NCBI RefSeq assembly: GCF_001049735.1 | Contig: NZ_CVPC01000008.1 | Location: 22,807-86,806, forward strand | DNA length: 64,000 nt | From: Nereida ignava | GTDB lineage: Bacteria > Pseudomonadota > Alphaproteobacteria > Rhodobacterales > Rhodobacteraceae | Reading direction: 5' to 3' | Made by a program: the position numbers and the translations under genes | Part shown: piece by piece, positions 54,023-63,241 of the stretch | Layout: every line of letters begins with the position of its first letter | Position numbering within the stretch: the first letter of the stretch is position 1 | Notes under the pieces: generated by a model | Told to the model about the DNA's origin: nothing | Seen by the model: only the letters and a program-made list of their open reading frames with translations | Databases searched by the model: none

Positions 54023-54799
54023 GGTGACTGACGTCTAGAAACGAAGTCAGTTTGCCCATCTAAACCTCAACTTTCTATCACTTACAGCTAATCTCTATTC
54101 GCATTAATCGCCCGTTCACAGTTATGGGTCGCCCAGTTCCTGAACATGGTAGTGGAGCAGTTCAAATGGGTGACCTCAGTCGTCTGTTGTAGAACAGGCA
54201 ACCGTAACGTAAATAAACGCGTCGCTTCTGTCTATGATTGCGTTTAACAGCATTAGCAGTGATGCGCAGAGTCCGTCACCAACCCACATAAATCTGTGAA
54301 GGCGGCTACATTACCAGCAGGTTCAATACGTCTTGTCTGCTAAGGTATTTTGGTCGTGCACGACCTAGCAAAAGCTCACAGCGGCAGTGTCATCAATGTG
54401 AAAGAAAACACTTTGACGGCATCTGGCATTGTTAGATTTCCAAGCATGCGCCAGCTCGCTCAATGCGCTACAAAGACCAACTTTCACGGCGTTTTTTTCA
54501 TAGTAAGGTCAGCATCTAGCGTCCGCATTTATTTTTCCCGCATAACGCCTGATGTTTTGCTAGGATTCAACTGATGTACGACGAGTCGTCGGTAAACGGT
54601 GTCAGTGAAGTCGATAAAACTACAGTTCTTAATAGTTGCTTAATTGTGTGCGCTCCCCATCGAATCGCCGTTATTAATTAAAATATTTAAATAATATAAT
54701 TATTTCATATTGTTTTTTATCACACAATTCTATGATTTGTCAGCGGTGCTTTAACTATTTGGGGTTTAAATGCAGTAACTAAGCACCGGAGAATTCCAC
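54023..54799. other. 777-bp gene-poor region with a very AT-rich block
   Basis: No convincing gene is seen. A 74-codon frame from about 54350 to 54574 has no recognisable features. From about 54655 to 54725 the DNA is extremely AT-rich and contains the palindrome AAATAAT-ATA-ATTATTT (54689-54705), and this leads into the type I secretion operon with its GGAG ribosome site. A promoter and a silencer- or regulator-binding region for that operon are the likely contents. Confidence 0.5.
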
Positions 54800-56182
54800 A
54801 TGCTATTCCGCCCCGAAATCACATCATGTCTGGTGGCTTTAGGCCTTGTCGCGGGATGTGCGCAAGCCCCTACAAACGGCGCATATGTTTCGGACGCAGT
54901 CGGTGACATATTAAGTAGTGGGCCGGCTGATGTGGTTAATTCTGCTATCACAGTGAAACTTAAAGACTACCAACCATCCATCAAAGCAGCAGCCCTCTCA
55001 AGTAGCGCCTATGCCGGATCGCAAGCGGCCATTGAAGGTGCCGCCCAAGGCGTGACTGTCGCCAACAGCGCCCTCGCCCCGCAAGTGTCTTTGCAATCGC
55101 AATTGGGCGGTGTCTCCGAGAAAGACAAAACCGGCACCGAAAACACCACCGGCGTCAGTGCAAGCCTGTCCGTCAATAAGCTCATTTACGACGGCGGCGC
55201 ATCAGTCTCTGGGATCAACGCGGCTTTCGCCCGTGTCATCGCCGCCGAGGCCCAAGCCGAGGAAGCCATCACGGGCATCGTGGCCGACATGGCCTCTGCC
55301 TGGATTGATCTGTGGCAGTATCAACAACGAAGCGCTCTGTTGGCCGAACGGTCACAGGAAGGGCGCGACATTGTGCAACAGATGGACCGCCTCGTTGCGA
55401 GCGGCATGGTGGACAAATCATCAGTCGCCAGTGCCAAGATCCAGATACACGATCTCGACATTGAAGAACTGCGGCTGAGCGAGCGCGTAAATGATGCGCA
55501 AAGCCGCTTGTCGAAATATCTCAAGCATGATGGTGGCGCCGTTGCGCGCCCTTCACAGATTATTTCGCTCCCCACCGGCAAAAACGCTGCAACAGCGTGG
55601 CAAGGTAATCCTGCGTTGCGCGGGACAGCCGCATCAATTGTGGTCGCGGAACAAGACGTTCAGATTGCAGCGGCACAAAAGAAGCCAAGCGTTGGTTTGC
55701 GCGCTGGCGTAGATAGCCCAATGTCCGAAACAAGCAGTACTGACGTAGCCCTCGGGCTTCAGCTGAGCTGGACATTAGGGGATGGCGGGCGACGTGATGC
55801 CGAGCTAGCCGCGCGCAAAGCCAACCTGACCCGTGAAAAACAGCAATTTGATACGCAAAAGCGCGAAACCGTTGCGATGCTGTCTCAAATGATGAAGACC
55901 CGCGCCTCACTGTTAAGTAGCCAGTCTTCTATACGCGCCAAAAACGCAGAAGTGCTCGCCTCGCGTGATACGCTCAAAAAGCAACTGGCAACCGGTCAAG
56001 CCGATCTGAAGCGCGTCATTGACGCGGAAATTCAGGCGCTGCGCACTGCCGACCGCGCCATTGAGATCGACGCAGAGATTATGAAGCTTGATGTTAGCAT
56101 TGCTGCCCAGTCGGGGCGCCTTCTATCCAGCTTCGGCATCCCTGCACCCCAATCAAACATTACTAAAGCGTTAGACAAATGA
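54800..56182 (+). CDS. TolC-family outer-membrane factor, lipoprotein type
   Basis: A 460-residue outer-membrane efflux protein of the type I secretion kind. The N-terminus has a lipobox (LGLVAGC), so the mature protein would be lipid-anchored. The body has two OEP-type repeats with long helices, including IYDGGASVSGINAAF and LGDGGRRDAELAARKANL. It forms the outer-membrane channel for the following exporter. ATG 54800 has GGAG upstream; the stop overlaps the next gene by 4 bp. Confidence 0.92.
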   Translation: MLFRPEITSCLVALGLVAGCAQAPTNGAYVSDAVGDILSSGPADVVNSAITVKLKDYQPSIKAAALSSSAYAGSQAAIEGAAQGVTVANSALAPQVSLQSQLGGVSEKDKTGTENTTGVSASLSVNKLIYDGGASVSGINAAFARVIAAEAQAEEAITGIVADMASAWIDLWQYQQRSALLAERSQEGRDIVQQMDRLVASGMVDKSSVASAKIQIHDLDIEELRLSERVNDAQSRLSKYLKHDGGAVARPSQIISLPTGKNAATAWQGNPALRGTAASIVVAEQDVQIAAAQKKPSVGLRAGVDSPMSETSSTDVALGLQLSWTLGDGGRRDAELAARKANLTREKQQFDTQKRETVAMLSQMMKTRASLLSSQSSIRAKNAEVLASRDTLKKQLATGQADLKRVIDAEIQALRTADRAIEIDAEIMKLDVSIAAQSGRLLSSFGIPAPQSNITKALDK

Positions 56183-58431
56183 ACGAACTTACACCAAAGG
56201 CCGCTTCGCAAGATGACGCATCTTCCGTTGAGAGCGCCGAGCAGACAACTGACATGCAACCAGATGAGCAGTCTGGCTCTGTCGAACTTGCGCGCATCGA
56301 CGTTAAAACCCAAGAATACGAAGTAGACGGTGGCAGTGGCGCCACTGATGAGGCCGCTGCAACACTTGTTGAGACGCTAAAAATCGCGCTCAAAACCGTT
56401 TCGCTCACATTTAGTACTGCGGCGCTTCGCGATATGGCGCCAATGGGCGAAACACCCTTTGGACCCAAAGATGTTGTCTATATCTTTAATGAACTGGGTT
56501 TTGACGCCAGTTTTGGCGAGTTGAAGGCTTCAGCTATTAAAGAAAGCCACCTGCCGATGATTGCCTTCCAAGAAGATGGCAATCCATTTCTGGTGACACA
56601 GAAAAACCCGGACGGCACGCTCACAGTTCAATCTATTGAGGACAATTTCACCTCACGTGACATCAGCGCCGACGAGTTCGCCGAGGTATACGCAGGCTTT
56701 ACACTTCTGTATCGGCAGTCCGCGCAGTCAAAACAAAATGGCCAAGGCGGTCACTGGTTTTGGAGCGCCTTTTCCAAGAGCAAGTGGATCTACGGTCAGG
56801 TTATTCTGGCCGCAGCGTTTTCAAACTTTCTTGGGCTGTCGACCTCACTGTTTATCATGGTCGTTTACGACCGCGTTGTCCCGAACGAGGCGATTGAGTC
56901 CCTATTTGCGCTGACTTTAGGTGTGATGATCGCGCTGACGTTCGACTTCGTGATCAAGTCATTGCGCGCCAACTTCATTGACCGCGCTGGCAAGCGCGCC
57001 GATGTCACAATGGCGCGGATGATCTTTGACAAGATTTTGCATCTACGCCTTGATGCAAAGGGCCGGAAATCAGGTGCTGTAGCAAGCGTTGTGCGCGAAT
57101 TCGATACACTGCGCGACTTCTTCACTTCAGCTACCCTGATCGCTATCGTTGATTTGCCGTTTATCTTCTTCTTTATTTTCGTGATCTATTTGATCGGTGG
57201 CAACTTGGCGATTGTGCCTTTGCTGGCAGTTCCTATCGTGATCATCCTTGGCCTTGCGGTGCAGCCTGCTTTGGCAAAGCTTGCTTCCGGTGCCATGGAA
57301 ACAGGTATGTCCAAGCAATCTGTTCTTGTTGAAACCCTGAGCGGCCTGAACACGATCCGCGCAACAGGCGCAGGCCGTTTTATGCGTCAGCGCTTTGAAG
57401 AAGCCTCGGCAAACCAGTCAGAATTGGGACTAAAAAGCCGGATGTTCTCGCAATTTGCGATCAACTCCGCCGCGTCCGTTCAGCAGTTTGCCCAGATCGC
57501 GCTTATCTTCTACGGCGTGTTCCTGATCCGTGAGGGCAGCACAACGATGGGTGGCTTGATTGCGTCAGTTATCTTGGCAGGCCGTACTCTTGCACCGCTG
57601 TCGCAACTGGCTGCAGCACTTGCGCGTGCAAACTCTGCACGCCAAGCCTACCGTTCACTCGGCTCGTTGATGACCGAAACTTCTCCCGAGGATGAAATTC
57701 AACAACGCCTCAGCCGTCCAGTTCTGCGCGGAGAAATCGAGTTTCGCAACGTAAGCTACAGCTTCCCGGGCGCAAATGAGCCAATCATCCGCAACCTGTC
57801 GGTGAAAATTCCGGCGGGACAGAAAGTTGCACTTGTTGGCAAAATGGGCTCGGGCAAATCCACGTTCTCAGGCCTTGCTGCGGGACTTCTCACTCCAAGC
57901 GAAGGGGCGGTTTTGATCGACGGCGTTGATATTCGACAAATCGACAAAACAGACCTTTTGCGCAACGTCGGTGTCATGCTTCAAGAAACGTGGCTTTTCT
58001 CCGGTACAGTGCGCGAAAACCTGCAAATGGGCTACTTTGAATATGACGACGAGCATATCCTTAAGGTGGCAAAAATTTCAGGTGTTGATGACTTTATTGG
58101 CAGCCACCCGTCCGGCTATGACCTGATGATCCGTGAGCACGGTGTGGGGCTATCGGGTGGTCAAAAGCAAACCATCAATCTGGCCCGCGCCATTTTGCAT
58201 GATCCCAACATTCTGATCCTTGATGAGCCGACCAGCTCTATGGATACCGCATCAGAGGCAGCAACGATTGAGCGCCTCAGCGCTGCAATGGACGGCAAAA
58301 CGATGCTTGCTGTTACCCACCGCAACTCCATGCTGAAAATGGTGGACCGCGTTCTGGTGATTGATCGTGGCGCGATCATGCTCGATAGCCCCCCTCCCAA
58401 CTTAAAGCCGCACAGAAGTGATCCGATATGA
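56179..58431 (+). CDS. Type I secretion ABC exporter (LssB family) with inactive C39-like domain
   Basis: A 750-residue fused permease-ATPase. An acidic extension (1-50) is followed by a C39-like domain (about 60-190) with no Cys at all, so it is a docking domain, not a peptidase. Then come six membrane spans (about 200-490) and the ATPase: Walker A LVGKMGSGKSTF, signature LSGGQKQTINLARA and Walker B ILILDEPTSSMD. This architecture is that of exporters of large RTX or adhesin substrates. It overlaps both neighbours by 4 bp. Confidence 0.95.
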   Translation: MNELTPKAASQDDASSVESAEQTTDMQPDEQSGSVELARIDVKTQEYEVDGGSGATDEAAATLVETLKIALKTVSLTFSTAALRDMAPMGETPFGPKDVVYIFNELGFDASFGELKASAIKESHLPMIAFQEDGNPFLVTQKNPDGTLTVQSIEDNFTSRDISADEFAEVYAGFTLLYRQSAQSKQNGQGGHWFWSAFSKSKWIYGQVILAAAFSNFLGLSTSLFIMVVYDRVVPNEAIESLFALTLGVMIALTFDFVIKSLRANFIDRAGKRADVTMARMIFDKILHLRLDAKGRKSGAVASVVREFDTLRDFFTSATLIAIVDLPFIFFFIFVIYLIGGNLAIVPLLAVPIVIILGLAVQPALAKLASGAMETGMSKQSVLVETLSGLNTIRATGAGRFMRQRFEEASANQSELGLKSRMFSQFAINSAASVQQFAQIALIFYGVFLIREGSTTMGGLIASVILAGRTLAPLSQLAAALARANSARQAYRSLGSLMTETSPEDEIQQRLSRPVLRGEIEFRNVSYSFPGANEPIIRNLSVKIPAGQKVALVGKMGSGKSTFSGLAAGLLTPSEGAVLIDGVDIRQIDKTDLLRNVGVMLQETWLFSGTVRENLQMGYFEYDDEHILKVAKISGVDDFIGSHPSGYDLMIREHGVGLSGGQKQTINLARAILHDPNILILDEPTSSMDTASEAATIERLSAAMDGKTMLAVTHRNSMLKMVDRVLVIDRGAIMLDSPPPNLKPHRSDPI

Positions 58432-59735
58432 GCAGTACTGATTTCAAAAAACTCTCCCGCGAGATGTCTGGCCGCAACAGCGCCAGCAACTCAGTGGTTC
58501 TCTTCTCCATTGCAGGTTTTCTCGGGATCGCCCTGACTTGGGCCGCAGTGACTGAAATTGACAACGTCACCCGCGGTGAAGGCAAGATTGTTTCGCAGAT
58601 GCAAAACCAATTGGTGCAATCTGCGGAATCTGGCGTCGTGTTGCGCCGGAATGTGCTTGAAAACGACCGGGTTACAGCAGGTCAGATCTTGTTTGAGATC
58701 GACCCGATTGAAGCGCAGGCCGAATATGACCGGATGTTCCAGCGCCTTGACACCCTCAAGATCAAAGTCGCCCGCCTTGAAGCGGAAATCGCGGGCACAG
58801 ATTTCACCCCTTCTACGGATATCGTCGGGTCATCTGTCCAGATTGGAGCCAATGAGCTGAGCCTCTTTGAAGCGCGCAAACGCGAACTTCAGGGGGCTAT
58901 CACGATCTTGGAAGAACGCCGTGCGCAAAAAGAGACCACGCTTAACTCGTCTCGCCAATCTGTTGGAACTGCCACTAACTTGTTGGCGCTCATTAAAGAT
59001 GAGATCGCTGTGGTCGAGCCGCTGGTCCGCGAAAATATCGCACCAGAAACCCGCCTGCTTGCGCTGAAGCGCGAACGCGAACAAGCAATTGGCTCGCTCA
59101 GTGATGCAGAGGCTTCTGTCCTGGCCGCACAATCTTCGATCCAAGAGATTACGAGCGAGATTGCAAACCGCAAAGACACGTACCTGCGCCAAGCCATGGA
59201 AGAGCTTGCACAGACAGTGGCGGAACGCGCAGAACTAGAGAAGGCCCTCCCTGCCCTATCAGACCGGATTGAGCGTACTGTGATTGCTGCCCCTGTAGAT
59301 GGCATCGTAAACCGTTTGAATTTTCGCACAGTCGGCGCATTCGTAAAGGCGGGTGACGCCGTGCTTGAACTGGTGCCCACAAACGATGCGCTGAAAATTG
59401 AAACGCGCATCGCGCCCAAGGACATCTCTAATATTAAGGTTGATGATCTGGCGCGCATCCGTCTGTCAGCCTACGACTCCGCTCGCAACGGCACGCTGGA
59501 TGGTTTTGTCACCAACATCAGCCCAGATGCGACCCCTGTCCGCGAGGGTGAGACACAGTCGTTCTACATTGTCGACGTAGCAATGTCTGGCGATATGGTG
59601 CTTAACGATGGGACTGCCGTGTCGCTGCTGCCTGGCATGACTGCTACGGTAGATGTGGTTTCTGGTAAGCGGACCATCCTTGAGTACTTCTGGTCGCCAG
59701 TTGCGCGTATTCAGGAGCTGGCCTTACGCGACTAG
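58428..59735 (+). CDS. HlyD-family membrane fusion protein
   Basis: A 435-residue adaptor: cytoplasmic N-terminus, one membrane span (about 20-43), a lipoyl/barrel-sandwich half, long periplasmic helices (about 85-265) and the C-terminal RND-like beta-barrel. VRVNGIVNRLNF-like AAPVDGIVNRLNFRTVGAFV and GEGKIVSQMQNQLVQ are characteristic. It links the ABC exporter to the TolC-like channel. A strong terminator ends the three-gene operon. Confidence 0.95.
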   Translation: MSSTDFKKLSREMSGRNSASNSVVLFSIAGFLGIALTWAAVTEIDNVTRGEGKIVSQMQNQLVQSAESGVVLRRNVLENDRVTAGQILFEIDPIEAQAEYDRMFQRLDTLKIKVARLEAEIAGTDFTPSTDIVGSSVQIGANELSLFEARKRELQGAITILEERRAQKETTLNSSRQSVGTATNLLALIKDEIAVVEPLVRENIAPETRLLALKREREQAIGSLSDAEASVLAAQSSIQEITSEIANRKDTYLRQAMEELAQTVAERAELEKALPALSDRIERTVIAAPVDGIVNRLNFRTVGAFVKAGDAVLELVPTNDALKIETRIAPKDISNIKVDDLARIRLSAYDSARNGTLDGFVTNISPDATPVREGETQSFYIVDVAMSGDMVLNDGTAVSLLPGMTATVDVVSGKRTILEYFWSPVARIQELALRD

Positions 59736-59760
59736 TGTCAGCGCCACACTCAACAGCTTA

Positions 59761-59796
59761 AAGCCCGTCAAGCCTTTGGTTTGGCGGGCTTTTTCT
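59761..59796 (+). terminator. Terminator of the type I secretion operon
   Basis: An 11-bp stem (59761-59771 with 59781-59791, one G-U) and a T-run. No cargo gene lies within the operon. Confidence 0.92.
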
Positions 59797-59812
59797 TAGC
59801 CGCATTCTATTA

Positions 59813-59938
59813 GTATCACCAAGGGACCACAGGACGCCTGTCAGTATCATATGATACCCAGCCTCTCTTTGGTATCAGGGTATCGATTCAATCTTTTCAC
59901 ATGAATTTAATACACTAAAGTATCTAAATAATACTTTA
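59813..59938 (+). promoter_or_regulatory. Palindrome-rich control region before the small wHTH gene
   Basis: GTATC motifs recur at 59813, 59844, 59871 and 59879. GTATCATATGATAC (59844-59857) is a perfect 14-bp palindrome, and TAAAGTAT-N7-ATACTTTA (59916-59923 and 59931-59938) has perfect 8-bp arms. They fill the 303-bp gap (59736-60038) between the terminator and the regulator gene. Autoregulation is likely but inferred. Confidence 0.5.
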
Positions 59939-60038
59939 TTGGCTCTTTTTACAGAAACAGCGAATCCGCTTTTGCTATAAAAATAAACCAATAGGACGAA
60001 CAAGATCGCGAATTAAGTTTCAAGACAGGAGTTCTAAG

Positions 60039-60419
60039 ATGCTAGTGGAATTGGAATTGGAAGTTCTGGAGAGCTTACCGCCAAAATCAGCGCTGGCTGA
60101 CTTCTCAAAAAGTATTGTCAAATGGGAACTTCTTTTGCTGGTGGCTAAGCTGAACGGCAACACCGAGTATGGGATTTGGAACTACATCGACAGTTTGAAA
60201 ACGCGGACTGAAAACTCGATGACCATTTACACGTTCATCAAGTCACGCATTGAAAACGGAAGTTTTGTTGTCGTCCCCGGCGAAAAGAAAAGCCGCAAGA
60301 CCCTCGCCCTGTCACCTCAGTTGCGTGAAGAATTGATGACATATCTCGCAGCACGCACGGAACACACACTACAGCGTTCAGAGCAGTTGCGTTCAGAACT
60401 CATGGCGATGAGCGCTTAA
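60039..60419 (+). CDS. Small protein, probable winged-helix regulator
   Basis: A 126-residue protein I cannot assign to a named family. Its middle (VKWELLLLVAKLNGNTEYG, then SMTIYTFIKSRIENGSFVVVPGEKKSRKT) has the helix, helix, beta-wing layout of MarR-type winged helices, with a basic wing. It is charged and cytoplasmic. The palindrome cluster just upstream suggests that it controls its own gene and perhaps the secretion operon. ATG with AGGAG at a good distance (GACAGGAGTTCTAAG). Confidence 0.7.
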   Translation: MLVELELEVLESLPPKSALADFSKSIVKWELLLLVAKLNGNTEYGIWNYIDSLKTRTENSMTIYTFIKSRIENGSFVVVPGEKKSRKTLALSPQLREELMTYLAARTEHTLQRSEQLRSELMAMSA

Positions 60420-60458
60420 GGGCACTGCCCTGCTACGCGCTTTGATAAGCCCACGTTA

Positions 60459-61043
60459 CTAGGCCAACCAGCCACGCTTTGATTGATGGCGCGCAAAGCG
60501 CATCCAGCGCATCGCCAACATCGCTGCAAGCAACACGACCAAGAAGCCCAATACATCCCCGATCGTGATGAACGCGACCTCTTTCAGACCTTGGTCAAAA
60601 CCGATGGTCAGCAGAATCGAGTTCAAGAAGCCTGACAGCAGCCCCACACACAAAAGCTCGCGCCAGTTAAGGCGCAATGTCATCGGCTGCGGCACAATTA
60701 CCCGTAACCAGCGCAATATATTAAATGAAACAAACGGCGCCAAAAGCGATAGCACAGCCATTGTGATTAATTCGTCAAAGTTACTGTTCCAATCACTAAG
60801 CGTCATGAAATGCCCCACAGCAACAGGAAGCAGATACAAAAAGCCACGCCAGCCAAGAGTATAGATCGCCAGAATTTTGATGCCGTTCGGAAGGAAAAGT
60901 AAGATACCGAAGACTTCGCCAAAAACCATGGCTTGCAAGGGAACAACAACGTTCCAAGATATCCACAACAAAGAAAAATAAGCGCCCATTAAGGCGCTTA
61001 TCAAAATAACTTCAAACCCGATCGCTCTATACATGCGGCCCAC
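60459..61043 (-). CDS. Integral membrane protein, MASE1-like
   Basis: A 194-residue protein with about six membrane spans. The segment VFGEVFGILLFLPNGIKILAIYTLGWRGFLYLLP resembles the MASE1 sensory domain, in which a Pro-Gly-x-lysine element follows an early span. No GGDEF, kinase or other output domain is attached, so it would have to signal by contact, or be unrelated in function. It lies between two winged-helix-like genes. The start is ATG 61043 (MGRMYRAIGF) or ATG 61034. Confidence 0.65.
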   Translation of the reverse strand: MGRMYRAIGFEVILISALMGAYFSLLWISWNVVVPLQAMVFGEVFGILLFLPNGIKILAIYTLGWRGFLYLLPVAVGHFMTLSDWNSNFDELITMAVLSLLAPFVSFNILRWLRVIVPQPMTLRLNWRELLCVGLLSGFLNSILLTIGFDQGLKEVAFITIGDVLGFLVVLLAAMLAMRWMRFARHQSKRGWLA

Positions 61044-61073
61044 CCTTGTGACCGGCGCAAGCCATCGGTTGGC

Positions 61074-61364
61074 CTATGCTTTGAGGATGTAATCCGACAC
61101 TTTGCTGTCGGACTCTTTGACCAGCAACTGACGCTCGCCTAAAGACTTGATTGCACGGAAAAACGTGCTGCGTGACATGACTGCCAGAGGTTCTTGAGCC
61201 ATCAATGACGCCAACTCGACACGGCCGCGATCGTCTACGATCAAAGCGGCTGCACAAATAACTGCCGACTCGGCGGCAGAGATCTCGCCCAGACCAATTT
61301 CTTTTTCCATCTGCAGCAAAGTAAGGCGCAGCTTGGCAAAGCTTTTTAAAAGGGTCACATCCAC
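61074..61364 (-). CDS. Small winged-helix (MarR-like) DNA-binding protein
   Basis: A 96-residue cytoplasmic protein. An N-terminal helix (MDVTLLKSFAKLRLTLLQ) is followed by ISAAESAVICAAALIVDDRGRVELASLMA and the recognition-helix-like MSRSTFFRAIKSLGERQLLV, a MarR/GntR-like pattern with a short wing. It lies just upstream of the MASE1-like gene on the same strand, probably in one transcript. Targets unknown. Confidence 0.75.
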   Translation of the reverse strand: MDVTLLKSFAKLRLTLLQMEKEIGLGEISAAESAVICAAALIVDDRGRVELASLMAQEPLAVMSRSTFFRAIKSLGERQLLVKESDSKVSDYILKA

Positions 61365-61666
61365 GATTTCTATCCCAATTTAGTATGTGAAAATTATTCA
61401 CTGTGCCGCAGGCAATATTACCAAAGGCCTTTGGGTTGCTAACATAACAAAAATGATCTTCCAAGATTGCCAGCGCCCCAAAATGAAAATTCTCACAAAA
61501 ATTCCACTCTATAAACGTTTACTACGTAACGTTACTCCAAATCGCCTCTCGTGTCTACGCGGCACTTCCCTTTGCAGAATACGCAAAGACTCACCCGCAT
61601 TGGACCGCACATTCTTCGCACCACGGGGAGATCCCCAAGAAAACTGAACTCACTCTTCTAATCTAG
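61365..61666. other. 302-bp intergenic region, no gene seen
   Basis: It separates the start of the small wHTH gene from the 3' end of the GGDEF-EAL gene. An 86-codon frame on the plus strand (61387-61647) has no features and a poor context. The first part is AT-rich and should hold the promoter of the minus-strand wHTH gene. Confidence 0.5.
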
Positions 61667-63214
61667 TTATGAAACCAAAGATGGCAGAGCCAGAGGTGCC
61701 TCAACCGCGCTGTCAGTGGCTGAAACCTCAGTATCCCGCTTCAACAAATCACCGGTTGCATTGGTCGCAAAGATGTTCGGCAAGCCCGCCAACTCGGACA
61801 CAGGAACCGCGGGACTATAGCGGAACCCTTGCAGAAAATCAGCACCCTCTTCACAAACAGATGCTTCCTGATCCGCGGTTTCGATCCCTTCGCACACTGT
61901 TTTGATGCCCAAGTCCTTCGCCATTTGCAGCGCCATCGTAAGAACCGTCCGCTCCACACTGTTGGTTTGGCAATTGTGAACAATAAACCGATCCAGCTTC
62001 AACATGTCCGGCTTAATTCGCACGAGGCTGGTTAGCGAAGCGTGCCCCGTCCCGAAATCATCAATCGCGATTTTTGCGCCAAGATCACGAACCGTCTTAA
62101 GCGCAATCATCTCCTCTGGCCCCCAATCATCCACAAGAGCGGTCTCCAAAATCTCGATCGTGACGCGGACACCTTTGGCGCGCGCACGTTTCAAAACGCG
62201 CAGGAGGTCCGATTTCACCAGCCCCTGTTGTGTGACGTTCAAATGCAGATGTTTGGGGACAGAGGGCGCCCACATGTCACTGTCCAGATTATCCAACGCC
62301 TGCTTGAACACGCTCCAGCCAATGTTGTCCATCAAGCCCAAGGTCACGGCATCTTTGTAAAATGAACCAGGCTCCAAAATCCCCCGTACCGGATGGTTCC
62401 AGCGGGCCAACACCTCGAAAGCAGCAGTACAGCCGGATCGCGCATCAATAATTGGCTGAAGGAACGGAACAAACTCACCGCGCTCAAACCCCAATTTGAT
62501 TTGCTTGCGCAGCTGCGTTTGCCGCAGGGCCTGTCGGTGCAAAACGGTGGAATAGTAAACGATCTGGCCCTTGCCCTTTTCTTTTGCGGCATAAAGGGCA
62601 AAGTCCAATCGTTTGGTAATTTCGCTCGATGCTATGTTGGGTGAATTTTGAACAAACACGCCAATACTCGCACCGATCTCAATCGTCAGACCGCAAAACC
62701 GAATTGGGCGCGAAAACTGAAGCAAACAGCGACGCGCGATGCGCGCGGCATCACGTACCGATGACGGCGTCCGTAAGGCAATTGTAAATTCATCTCCGCC
62801 TACACGCGCCACAAGGTCTGTGGGCCGCACGCAAGATGACAGCCGACGCGCGACCTCGCGCAAGACGGCGTCACCTGCGTCATGGCCATGCAAATCATTG
62901 ATGGCCTTAAACCCATCAAGGTCGATGCCGATCAACGTCAATAAATTGGGCTCTGACGTGGACCAGCGGTGCATAAGTGCCTGATCATAGGCCCTGCGGT
63001 TGCCAACGCCGGTCAACGGATCAGTTAAGGCAAGGCGCTCCATTTCAAGTTGGTTTTTGTTGACGCGTGTGGCGGCTCTGACCCCAAAGAAAAAGATAAA
63101 GAAAATGCCTGATGCAACAATTGCGGCCAATGCAAAATGCGCATCGCCATAGTGGTCGCCAATGTTCTGGTAGACAAATGCAAGGATAAGAATGAACGGC
63201 ACAAAGATCAGCAT
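61667..63214 (-). CDS. Membrane GGDEF-EAL c-di-GMP enzyme, N-terminus cut by an IS
   Basis: A 515-residue protein with two membrane spans (2-17 and about 28-47), then a GGDEF domain (intact GGDEF at 139-143 with I-site RPTD at 130-133) and an EAL domain. The EAL motif reads EVL (FEVLARW, 267-269), but Asn (HLNVTQQ), Glu (EILETAL), DDFGTG, Lys (LKLDRF) and CEGIE are all present, so hydrolysis is plausible. The native protein appears to continue upstream in frame (AGSEQVRRN) into the IS end and a TAG at 63245, so its start codon was probably lost; ATG 63214 may now be used. Confidence 0.88.
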   Translation of the reverse strand: MLIFVPFILILAFVYQNIGDHYGDAHFALAAIVASGIFFIFFFGVRAATRVNKNQLEMERLALTDPLTGVGNRRAYDQALMHRWSTSEPNLLTLIGIDLDGFKAINDLHGHDAGDAVLREVARRLSSCVRPTDLVARVGGDEFTIALRTPSSVRDAARIARRCLLQFSRPIRFCGLTIEIGASIGVFVQNSPNIASSEITKRLDFALYAAKEKGKGQIVYYSTVLHRQALRQTQLRKQIKLGFERGEFVPFLQPIIDARSGCTAAFEVLARWNHPVRGILEPGSFYKDAVTLGLMDNIGWSVFKQALDNLDSDMWAPSVPKHLHLNVTQQGLVKSDLLRVLKRARAKGVRVTIEILETALVDDWGPEEMIALKTVRDLGAKIAIDDFGTGHASLTSLVRIKPDMLKLDRFIVHNCQTNSVERTVLTMALQMAKDLGIKTVCEGIETADQEASVCEEGADFLQGFRYSPAVPVSELAGLPNIFATNATGDLLKRDTEVSATDSAVEAPLALPSLVS

Positions 63215-63241
63215 ATTGCGCCGGACCTGCTCACTTCCCGC

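Noticed and set aside
54350..54574. 74-codon frame in the gap before the secretion operon
   Set aside because: Its start has no ribosome site and the product has no recognisable feature; not supported as a gene.
61387..61647. 86-codon plus-strand frame
   Set aside because: No ribosome site, no features and atypical residues; it probably lies in a promoter region.
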